The translations under genes were made by a program, and so were the position numbers. DNA of 27,409 bases from Asterionellopsis glacialis (Eukaryota; Bacillariophyta; Plagiogrammaphyceae; Rhaphoneidales; Asterionellopsidaceae): contig WKLE02002728.1 in assembly GCA_014885115.2 (NCBI GenBank), positions 10,307 to 37,715 on the forward strand, given 5' to 3'. A model generated the notes under the pieces. The model saw only the letters and a list, made by a program, of their open reading frames with translations. It did no database searches and was not told the DNA's origin. Positions 1 through 8,166 of this stretch are shown in pieces. The first letter of the stretch is position 1, and each line of letters begins with the position of its first letter.

Positions 1-519
1 TCCTCCACCAAAACACAAAGGCAAGCAGTTGCCCATGTAGGTTAATTTTCATCTGCTTTTGTGATACAGCCTGTAATCGACATTCGTAATATTATTTTGC
101 TTGTTGAACGATGGAAGTCTCCCTGCCTCATGAAGACGCAATATTTTAATGAGGCGACTCCTTACTCCTTATACAACTTACATATTTCTTCGTTGCATTA
201 CCATTGCGATTACGAAATCATTTGATCCCCAAACATCATCATGATACAAATACAAGTTAAACTATCATCGTCTGACTTCTTCTTTCTGTGTTTATCGTTT
301 TGTCATGAAAGACCTCCATTGATCATTTGTATCAATGGGATTCATCAAATAAATATTATTAAGTAAAATTACAAACAGCTACAAAAAGATCCTATACCTA
401 CAGGTTTTTAAGTAAATTGTTACAAGGTACCAACCAAGGAGGCTATTACCAACATTACGGACCCAAAAACAGGGAAAAATCATACGCGTTTCATGAAGTA
501 GTAGTGACAAGTAGTTTTT
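1..519. other. Spacer downstream of the coiled-coil gene
   Basis: No supportable gene. The plus strand has a 14-codon open frame from base 1 to a stop at 43-45 that could be the tail of a gene starting outside the window, but it is too short to judge. The rest is AT-rich and probably holds the 3' UTR of the minus-strand gene that ends at 520. Confidence 0.5.
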
Positions 520-1560
520 TTAATTCTCTTCTTGTTGAGATGAAATAAAGGTCGATCCATAGGGTTCTACAACCACGTCGACGTTTCCTGGTGACACAAT
601 GCTGCTGCTGTTCTTGGTTATGTTAGATTCAGATAAAGATGATGGTGTTTCTTTATGAATATTTATTTCTTTCTTTCCTGGCAGTGTTGTGTTGTTGTTG
701 TAGTTGTGGTTATCATTCGTCCCACCACCATTGCCATCAATGGCACTTGTAAGTGATTTGTTTGGTTGGTTGGACCGATCTGATTGGAATTGAAAAGAGG
801 ATAATATATCAGTCATGGGACCTAGCAGTAATCTTTTCTTTTGTGTTTCCAGATGTTCCGTATTATTTTCATCATTTTGTTGCTCTACTTCTTTTTCTTT
901 CAAGGCATCTAACACTTGTTGTTGCATATCTTGTATAGAGGACTGTAATTTTTTTACGTGTTGTTTCGATTGTTGCAATCGTTGATGTATTTGTACTTGC
1001 TTTTTAGATGATTTTTGTTCTTGATGGGCTTCTAAAATTTGTAAATCCTCTTTACTTTTGGTTTCTATGGATTCGTATTCCTCAAATAATGCTTTTGTTT
1101 TTGTTTCAAGTGCGTCGTGGTGTTTCCTAATTGTATGTGACTCGTGTTGTAATTCTACCAATTCCTCCTGTAGTTGTGTCGTTCGCTGTTCCAATGTTGT
1201 TTTCTCTTGGTGCAATGCAATCAATCGTAATTTAAAATTTTCATTTTGCTGTTGCTGTTGTTGCAATTCTTTCTGCAAATCATCTTGTACCTTCTGTGAT
1301 TTGGTGGATAATAATACATGTTCATCGCGATTTGCTTCCAATTGTGCCAATTCAAATTTTAATTGTACATATTCACGTTCCAATGATTCGTATCGTGTGG
1401 ATGTATCGAGCGGTTGACCAGGACGACGACGGCGACTTGATGTATTTACTTCATCTTGTTTTTCTGAGGATGGTCGTGGTTGTAATGACGTTGGTGTTGG
1501 ATCATTGTTGGCACTGCTGTTTGAAGAACTCCTGCTCATCTTTTTTTTGGTCTTGCACAT
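520..1560 (-). CDS. Coiled-coil protein of unknown function, about 346 aa
   Basis: No enzymatic domain is recognised. The N-terminal ~50 residues are Ser/Asn/Pro-rich and basic, with an RRRR cluster. Roughly residues 55-245 are a continuous, strongly charged heptad-type coiled coil rich in Gln, Glu, Lys and Leu, including a run of six Gln. The C-terminal ~100 residues are low-complexity (Asn, Gly, Ser, Thr) and look disordered. The first ATG in the frame is at 1560 with T at -3; a second ATG at 1539 (reading MSRSSS) has A at -3 and may be the real start, giving 339 aa. It could be a scaffold or cytoskeletal protein, but nothing in the sequence fixes a role. Codon use and a long uninterrupted frame make it a credible gene. 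No introns are seen. Confidence 0.75.
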   Translation of the reverse strand: MCKTKKKMSRSSSNSSANNDPTPTSLQPRPSSEKQDEVNTSSRRRRPGQPLDTSTRYESLEREYVQLKFELAQLEANRDEHVLLSTKSQKVQDDLQKELQQQQQQNENFKLRLIALHQEKTTLEQRTTQLQEELVELQHESHTIRKHHDALETKTKALFEEYESIETKSKEDLQILEAHQEQKSSKKQVQIHQRLQQSKQHVKKLQSSIQDMQQQVLDALKEKEVEQQNDENNTEHLETQKKRLLLGPMTDILSSFQFQSDRSNQPNKSLTSAIDGNGGGTNDNHNYNNNTTLPGKKEINIHKETPSSLSESNITKNSSSIVSPGNVDVVVEPYGSTFISSQQEEN

Positions 1561-1566
1561 GAACAA

Positions 1567-2640
1567 ATTTCACATCTGCGATGCGGAAACTGTGCTGTAC
1601 TCGTACACAGAACGACGGGAGTGGGAATTGTGATTTCAGAATTGTACCGAGGCCGATCCTTTAGAGGCGCTGTAGCTGTTTATTGCACGACAAAAATGAA
1701 AACAAAACTGAAAGTGTTTTGACGGACTGACAGACCAAATCAGGTTTTGCACTCGAGCCAAAAAATTCCAAACACAAAAATACGAGGGATAGAAAACAGC
1801 TTGAACCAATCAGATTACTTCCCTGAAAAATCTTATTATTGTTAGTCATCCTAATGTATTGGTAACCAGTTACCAGTTACAGACAGTCAGTAGGGGTTGC
1901 TCTCTGCGTATGGTAACTTCGGTGATTTCCCCCTGGGCATGGGGTATAAAAATGCATCTGCTTGTCGGAAGTGTGGCAAGCTGCGCAGACTTTACGCCGC
2001 CTTTTGAAGCTCAGGGGCTGATGCAATGACCTGCCTGTTGAAGAGCTGAGTGCTGTGGAGTCTGGTTGGTGTGATATCAGTTCCCATCATTTTTGCCATT
2101 GTCACAAATTTTGGGATATCTCTACGCTGCGTCTTGTACATATTCTATGGGCCATCTGACAATCAGATGGTTGGCTGTTGGAGAGGCCCGCAATGACAAG
2201 ACAAAGATAGCACTGCAACCATCAGCCAAACAGCATGCCAACCACACTAGTTATGTAGCCCCCTACCTGAATCCAGAACAAGTTGATATGGGATGCGTGG
2301 ATCTGCCTGGGCAGAGAGGAAGCAAGACCTTGGATAGGGTAGTAGTGGATGTACAAGTTGTACATGCAAATACCTCTCAAAGGGCTACATGATGCAATGT
2401 GACATGGCAAACCTACTGCCAGATAGATGTACTTGTGATGGAACCTTCTCACCTCAGCCTGTGAGTAGGAGGATGAGGATGTGGAGTGTTTCTTCAGCTG
2501 GAAGCATTGAGGGTCACTGTACACAGGTACAGTGCTCCTTGAGAGGACTACACCACAGGATGCCCAAAGGGGCTATTGCACATAAACCAAAGGGGATCAC
2601 CACTCACCACTCCGTGCTTATATTGTTGTGTGTGGAATTC
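1567..2640. other. Spacer, richer in G+C, with a TATA-like box
   Basis: From about 1860 the composition becomes less AT-rich than the flanks. A TATA-like string (GGGTATAAAAATG) sits at about 1940-1953 on the plus strand and could be a promoter for the decayed locus downstream. Open frames of about 100 codons at 2093-2392 (plus) and 2222-2524 (minus) overlap each other and show no recognisable domain, and the plus one begins at TTG. I see no supportable gene. It may be part of an old mobile element or the eroded 5' part of the YrdC-GAF relic. Confidence 0.35.
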
Positions 2641-2820
2641 TCTCTCAACCCAATTTCTTTGTCTCCACAAACGGAATCATTGCTACTCCTTTGAGAAACT
2701 AGACTATGCCAGGTTTTTTCAGGAAATTGTTCACCTGCTTTAGAGTTCGTTTTTTCTTGTTTTTGCTTTTCGGTACCAATACATGATTTTCCAATATGTC
2801 TCTTCTGTTTATTTTTAATG

Positions 2821-3741
2821 AATAATCTTGGTCCAATGGGTAGTATAACTTTCTGTGCAACATAGTTCATCAAGTCAGTCGTAGCACTGTACAAAGTTAA
2901 TGCTGTTGCGGACATCAAAAGTATGCAAGGTATCAGATGATTAAACCCTGTTGATGAACCTACTGGTCCCCTTGCAATCACTAGTGCAAATCCTTCAGGT
3001 GCATGTGACTGCTTTCACCATAACAAGTTAGATGACAAGATTGCTAGTAAGATAGACTTTATTTTAGCCAATGGATCGTCCCCCATGACAATTGCATCAA
3101 GTGTGGTTGATGTACGGGATATAGAAGAGGATAAACTCTTTTTTTACTGAGTCGGTTGTGTCCCAGAAGCCTACATATGGGATAAATTGAACAGCTTGAG
3201 CAACGGTTCAAAGCCACCGTACTCACTTGCTACTTTACCAGAAAGTGGTCTGTCTCCCTTGCAAAATTTGATGAGTGTTATCTGCCAACTGATTAAGTGT
3301 GACTCTTGGCAAATCTTTACTCTTCAACCTTCTGGCCAAGGTGAAACAGGTCCTGCTGTTTCAAAATTGTCTTCTGTTGGGTCTTGGCAGGATTTCTGTC
3401 AAGAGGACTCGCGTGTCGCTAGCACATTTTTGACAGGAATCTCCTACTATGATGCAGATGAACAGCAACATGCCACGGGAGAGCAGTCAGAACTGATAAT
3501 TCCTGTGTTTAAGACTGACAAAGTGTGTGCTGTCCTTCAGCTTTTGAACAAACGGTACAAAGGTACAAATTGTGGTGTTATCCCCTTCAAAGAGAATGAT
3601 TTAAAAGCAGTCAAGCTTGCATGTAACCTAATAGTTGAGATGATTGAAGTGAAATCAGGATCACCAACTGTTGCTTCCACTTTTGACTTCAGCATGCCAC
3701 AAAGTACCCAAGTTTCAATTTTCCCAATAGTTTGCCAGTAG
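2821..3741 (+). pseudogene. Decayed Sua5/YrdC-type gene joined in frame to a GAF-like domain
   Basis: One reading frame shows two recognisable parts. At 2968-3000 it reads PLAITSANPSG, the signature of Sua5/YrdC (threonylcarbamoyl-AMP synthase, first step of tRNA t6A synthesis). It continues with DKIASKIDFIL and IASSVVDV, matching the family's 'IDLIL...STVVD' block. After 3151 the frame runs to 3741 without a stop (197 codons including the stop). Its part from about 3255 to 3640 looks like a GAF fold (ELIIPVF, VCAVLQLLNKR, FKENDLKAVKLACNLI). In-frame stops at 2863-2865, 2938-2940 and 3148-3150 break the YrdC part. The last falls where relatives have an Arg (FFY-stop-VGC), which a single CGA to TGA change would explain. 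A degraded N-terminal piece (GIIATP) is visible in another frame at 2673. No good ATG opens the GAF part. Undetected introns are the alternative, since CTCTTTTTTTACTGAG at about 3136-3151 could act as an acceptor. Confidence 0.6.
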
Positions 3742-4348
3742 AGCGATCCCAAGAAGGGGGGCTTCGTTTCATTGGACCTTCTCGTAGGATCATCCCTAGT
3801 TAGGACTAGTCCTGCAGTGGTCCTCTAGGATTGGAGTCAACAGTAAAGGACTAAGATCTAAAAAGTTTGGGGGTTTCTTTATTTTTTAAATTGGAGTTTG
3901 CACCATCACCCGATAATGTCTTACGACATTTTTCTCTTGCTTGGTTGGATCAAGGGTTGGATTGACATGGAATGCCAACGAATGCTTCTATCATTTGGAA
4001 AAGTATCGACTGGATAGAAAAACATTATCACTGTTTGTGGGGTAATCGATAATTTCTCACCATGCATATTATTGCCAGTCGAAGTAGGAAGGAGCATTCA
4101 ATCTTGTTTAGAAATAGGACGGAAGATGTGTTGCAACACCTTTCGCTACTTATACGCCTTGGGAGAACTGCTACAAAAACAGAATGAGAGAAGAAGTAAA
4201 CCATGAAGGAAAAATTTAATGAAGAGCTTGTCTTTTTAAGTAATCTAAGGTCTTTGTTATATGTAAGCTTTAGGAGAGAGTCCACTTTAAAATACATCAT
4301 TCCAATTAAATCTTGTTGAAGTGATGGTGATGTATCTGATAATCGTGA
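3742..4348. other. Spacer between the YrdC-GAF relic and the duplicated-repeat gene
   Basis: No gene seen. It contains a perfect 12-bp palindrome AGGACTAGTCCT at 3802-3813, set in a stretch with further CTAG/CCTAGG-like words. The 90-codon minus-strand frame at 4028-4300 has no recognisable features and overlaps the likely 3' UTR of the gene ending at 4349. Confidence 0.4.
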
Positions 4349-5144
4349 TTAGGGTACATCGAACTTGTGAACTCTGGGTCCAACTTTAGCTACTTCCTTT
4401 TTAAAAAGCAGTTGCGGGAGAGCGGAAGGAGGAGAAGAAATTATGTAAGCAAAAGAGATCTCGTAGCCGTCATCAATATATAAAGATCGATACAAACACT
4501 CTACAGCAATAAACCAAATTTTCCAGACTTACATTCATTTGAAGTGCATCACTGATAGATCCCATCAAGGAATCGATCTCTTCGTCATCCTTGGCGAAGA
4601 CGGATGTGTATTGATTCAGATCTTTCATAAGTCTTTCAACATGAAAGGCTTCTTTCAATAAGAGATCTCTTTGATCTTTCAATTGATTCACAATTGCTTC
4701 ATTGTCTTCAAGAGAGCATTCTCCATACTCACTCAAACAAAATTCAGCAGCATTTTCGACGCACATTAAATCCATAGGTTCAAGTTGATGTTTGGCAACA
4801 AGATGGATGTCTTCAGGATTAACGACCGAATGCTCATCATGAACACCTCCCTCGGTACGCAAACGAAATAACAAATGATCTAATTCATCAATTTTAGAAT
4901 GTAGAATATGATCTTGATCGTCAAGTTGATTCGTTGTAGCAATTAAATCTTCTACATCACATTCTTCTTGTCCACGTCCCAAACAAAATTCCGCAACATC
5001 TTCGATACACATTAGATCGATTGGATCTAATTCTTTTACAGATGCAAGCTTTGTCGTAGTGCCAATGAAATGGTGACGATTCGGTTGAATAACAAAACTA
5101 TTTGCCAATGATGTCAAAAGTGCTAAACGAATAAAAAATACCAT
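4349..5144 (-). CDS. Exported or plastid-directed protein with duplicated Cys-containing repeat, two exons, 219 aa
   Basis: Exon 1 is 5144-4533 (204 codons). The donor GTAAGT starts at 4532, the acceptor AAAAAG ends at 4397, and exon 2 is 4396-4349, adding EVAKVGPRVHKFDVP and a stop. The intron is 136 bp with a pyrimidine-rich 3' half. Reading through the donor instead gives 19 unlikely hydrophobic residues. The N-terminus is a hydrophobic signal peptide ending near NSF, which resembles but does not match the diatom A-F plastid motif. The mature part is two copies of a roughly 60-residue unit, at about 38-97 and 120-177. Each has the pattern (I/M)DLMC-(I/V)E-AEFC-EC followed by an acidic amphipathic helix, with three Cys per copy (46, 54, 62 and 128, 136, 143). 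I do not recognise the family. Start ATG at 5142-5144. Confidence 0.75.
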
Positions 5145-6256
5145 TTTGTTTGTTCTTGATGATGTTAAAAGGATTCAAAGCTTTATGACGATGAAATTTC
5201 AAAAGCAAGCTTTGGGTTGAGCAATGCAGTCAGTGAAGGGTTCTTGTGTTCGTGCGATTGTTGAATTTATGTGGCTTCCAGTACAGATCTTCGCCTTAAC
5301 AAATCTTCTCCTTTCAACGTTTGATGTTTTTGTTCTTCAAAATGTGCAGTGATACTCTTACAGGTAGGACTACCAGCACAAAGCTTCAACACGAGACACT
5401 TTATGTTTAATTTGAACTTTCAGCTAGGCCTCTAGTAGAGAGACGCTACCTCTATGGAGAGAGAGGGACAACTTGGGTGTCAAAGTACCGGAAGATACGA
5501 TCGCACGGCGTCTGTACCTGGTTCTTTGGCAAGATGAAAAATCCATATGTCAGACATCAGAGGCCGGCATCAGTGAAGTCTGTATTCTTTGTACGTAAAG
5601 ATTCTACGAGAAAAATAATTAAATGAATAGTGTTCGGATTGTGACATTTCTACACACGTTTGAGTGAACATTTTTATATAATAAATACATACTGCTAAGG
5701 AGTGGTAAATATCATGATGTTGTTGTCATTCTCGCGCCTCCTGGCGCAATTTCTGAGGAATGGCTCAAACCGAAACCCAGAGAAGCGTCCCCCACTCAGA
5801 TCCATTCTCATTACAGGGGTGAGCATTAATTTTTACCAAAACCAGCATCGCGTTGATTTTTACCTTAAAACCTGATTTTTATTTCTCGTAATTTACCAAA
5901 AAAAGGCCTGAAGATATTTGATTGTCTTGAAAAACGGGCATATTCAGGGTGCTTCTATGACTTCAACGGGCACACACGACTTTGACACGCATATTTCCTG
6001 ATAAATTTCAACTTCTCATCAGTTAAAATTGGTATTATTTCTACACAAATTGGCAAATTTGATGAGAAAAACAGGCACCTCAGTGCAACTGTTCCTAGCC
6101 ATTTAATCACAGCAGTGTCACATATAAGACTGCAAGTCTTCAATATTTTTATTCATATGTCACACTTTTTTAGCCAGATCCACTCAAATTTCTAAATGTC
6201 TGAAGCATGAATTCACAGTGTTTCATAACTGTATCACATTCACAACAGAAAATAAA
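5145..6256. other. Promoter region and gene-poor spacer
   Basis: The first ~300 bp are probably the promoter and 5' UTR of the minus-strand gene starting at 5144; they include the box CTCTAGTAGAG at 5431-5441. Further on there are only short frames. A 62-codon minus frame at 5955-6143 is unrecognised. The word TTTTTACC recurs at about 5830 and 5868 within an AT-rich segment. Nothing here can be called as a gene. Confidence 0.35.
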
Positions 6257-6600
6257 ATGAATGACAACAACCATGATGTCACCAGCACTGGAGGTCTAGT
6301 CATTAATGGGGTTTACATGACATGAATGCACAGTATACTGGTGGGACTGTTGCTGTTGGTGGTCATGCCAAACTAGATTCCACTGTTACTAAGGAATCAG
6401 ATCTTAAACATGACATCAAACATTTTGTAGAGGCTTTTTTCTAAGCCAACCTACACAAAGATACCAGATCTGGATATGCTATGAAGAGTTTTCTGATATG
6501 GATCTATGAGAAGCATGAATCTGCTCCCAAAGGACCTAACAAGATCAAGTATTGCAGGCGGATTCACTTATATCAAGTGCACATAAGGAGTTACCTATAA
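6257..6600 (+). pseudogene. Possible decayed coding sequence, unrecognised
   Basis: ATG at 6257 opens 22 codons to a TGA. A second frame opens at 6322 and reads 40 codons to TAA at 6442-6444, then continues in the same frame for 51 codons to TAA at 6598-6600. The translated text is protein-like (balanced composition; SGYAMKSFLIWIYEKHE after the internal stop). The pattern suggests one old coding region with a frameshift near 6320 and one nonsense codon. I do not recognise the protein. Its position 220 bp upstream of a dispersed repeat suggests it could be part of a mobile element. Confidence 0.3.
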
Positions 6601-6819
6601 CTTGGTGTACCCCTTCAATGATACTGTTTGATTGGGGATTATAAGTAGTAGTTGGCTTTTTAATAAGTCCATTGTTTTATCCATTTAAACTTTCTTGAGC
6701 CGTTGTTGTACCCTACGTACCTTGGGCATAGATACCAGCATAACCATGCATAGTGGAATACTTCTATTACAGTGTCAGCTGTTTTGTCTTTAACTGCTTT
6801 AATTTCAAACCAGCTGACC

Positions 6820-6920
6820 TATGCCGCTAGTGTCAACTGTGGCACAACACAACAATCAGACAATCAACACACAAAAGAAAAGGAGACTTTTATTTGGTGA
6901 TGAAAATTATGAGCTTAATT
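6820..6920 (+). repeat. Dispersed ~100-bp repeat, copy 1
   Basis: Matches 21791-21890 in the same orientation at roughly 85% by eye. Shared blocks include GCACAACACAACAATCAGAC, CAACACACAAAAGAAAAG and TTTTATTTGGTGATG. The flanks on both sides are not similar, so this looks like a transposable-element fragment or short interspersed repeat rather than a recent segmental duplication. Confidence 0.75.
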
Positions 6921-7102
6921 TAATACTACATTGTCACCAAACCATAATGTTGGAGCCATTGTTGTTGGCCATTGCCAAAGATATTATAATCTAAATCTAA
7001 TTCATCAACATCAGCCATCCATTCTGCAGCTCTATATTGTGGTGATTGGTGATCCAACTTGATTTAAATCTTCTGCTTTGGATATATCATTGTTGATCAA
7101 AT
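6921..7102. other. Short spacer up to the MITE
   Basis: AT-rich, no gene seen. It ends in ...CAAAT immediately before the transposon's AGGGTGTCC end. Confidence 0.4.
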
Positions 7103-7163
7103 AGGGTGTCCAGGCATCAAATCGCCACTCAAATGCGCGCCCACTACCCGGATGTTCGTGATT

Positions 7164-7234
7164 CAAAAGTGGCGATTTGCTGATGTGGCACAGTCAAATC
7201 ACCACTTTTGCATCAAATCAATGCAAAAGTGGTG
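7164..7234. repeat. Competing inverted repeats inside the MITE
   Basis: CAAAAGTGGCGATTTG (7164-7179) pairs with CAAATCACCACTTTTG (7195-7210), with one mismatch. The second segment can instead pair perfectly with the next one: CACCACTTTTGCAT (7200-7213) with ATGCAAAAGTGGTG (7221-7234), leaving a 7-nt loop. The two hairpins cannot form together. Confidence 0.85.
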
Positions 7235-7252
7235 CTGGTAGAATCTACACAA

Positions 7253-7303
7253 GACATACCAGAATGGTGCTGGTAGAATCCTACCAGCGCCATCTGGTAT
7301 GTC
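7253..7303. repeat. 51-bp near-perfect hairpin inside the MITE
   Basis: The outer arms GACATACCAG (from 7253) and CTGGTATGTC (to 7303) are perfectly complementary. Inside them, ATGGTGCTGGTAG pairs with CTACCAGCGCCAT apart from one G-T position, around an AATC loop. The only interruption is a single extra A on the left arm. Confidence 0.85.
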
Positions 7304-7663
7304 CAAAAAATGGCATATTTCTCCCTCCGACAGAATCGGAAACAAAGATTCCTTCTGGGAAACATCAAGCTGCCGTATCAGATTTTTCTATGCACCAGCT
7401 GCCGTGCCAATAGCAGTCTAGGTACTGTACAAGGTAAATATTGTACACAAGAAAAATATCGAACAAGGACATCGACAACAATCATCCTCACAAACGAACA
7501 AGTCCAACCAGAACAAACAAGACGGCGTCACCCAAATACACCATGTCATCCAACACACAAACCCCTACCAACACAAATGACAACTCAAGCAATGATAATA
7601 ACAATCTAAGCTTGATTTCTGAAGCAGCATTTGTAGCTGGTCGAGATTCTTCTTTTTTGAAGT

Positions 7664-7703
7664 TGGGCGCGCATTTGAGTTGTCGCAGCTTTGCCCGGAC
7701 GCC
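7664..7703. repeat. Internal extra copy of the MITE right end
   Basis: TGGGCGCGCATTTGAGTTG and GCCCGGACGCC reproduce the right terminal repeat at 7798-7840 in the same orientation. A shorter inverted piece (AATGCACGCCCAACT) lies at about 7736-7750. This points to a composite or tandemly duplicated end. Confidence 0.7.
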
Positions 7704-7840
7704 AGTCATCAAAACCAAATGCGCGATCTCGTCAAATGCACGCCCAACTGCCAAAAAACGCTGCCACCCAATTATCGATTTAGAAATCGGGGAACAAGTG
7801 GGCGCGCATTTGAGTTGTCGCAAATTTGCCCGGACACCCT

Positions 7841-8166
7841 AATAAACAGAAATATCTGATTAACTTGATTTTAGTCGGAAATAACCCGGAGGTGGACAGA
7901 TTTGATAGCGCCAGCCTTATTTTCCATTGGTATCTTCGTATCTTGTCTTATGTGTTTCTCCGGTATGAATATCATGAATCGCAATATTATTACTCTGAGT
8001 AGGACCAAGGGTTGCCATTCCCTTTTGCTTTACCAGCTAGACCCGGACCTCTATCTTTACTCGATGCACTGACACAAGGCAGGAATCTTCATAGAGCTGT
8101 AATTTATTCAGATCGGATAGAAACAACAACCACATAATCCCCAAAAAAAAACAAGAGAAAAGGGAG
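7841..8166. other. Promoter region of the PTPS gene
   Basis: 326 bp between the transposon and the PTPS start. No RNA gene is seen. On the minus strand, 8018-7917 is a 33-codon frame (MATLGPTQ... to TAA) with protein-like composition and an in-frame TAG upstream. It could be a small gene or the last exon of one, but it cannot be supported further. The transposon insertion ends about 325 bp upstream of the PTPS ATG. Confidence 0.4.

Larger units (their letters stand above)
7103..7840. mobile_element. Non-autonomous DNA transposon (MITE-like) with ~42-bp terminal inverted repeats
   Basis: The left end (7103-7144) begins AGGGTGTCC and finishes with CTCAAATGCGCGCCCAC. The right end (7798-7840) is its inverted counterpart, with the same 9-bp tip and the same 17-bp inner block and divergence only between them. 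The flanks allow either a 3-bp AAT duplication (7100-7102 and 7841-7843) or a TA duplication if the element is taken as GGGTGTCC...GGACACCC. At 738 bp it encodes no transposase: the internal frames (7177-7413, 7310-7609, 7441-7842, and 7488-7823 on the minus strand) have no recognisable domain and run into the terminal repeats. An additional copy of the right-end sequence lies at 7664-7703. The superfamily is not certain from ends alone. Confidence 0.75.

Noticed and set aside
2093..2392. 99-codon plus-strand frame
   Set aside because: It starts at TTG, overlaps a similar-sized frame on the other strand, and has no domain. It may be element or relic sequence but cannot be called a gene.
3187..3741. 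GAF-like frame as a complete stand-alone gene
   Set aside because: The apparent first codon is TTG, the frame continues upstream to a TGA at 3148 with YrdC-like residues on both sides, and no suitable ATG opens it. It fits better as part of the decayed YrdC-GAF locus.
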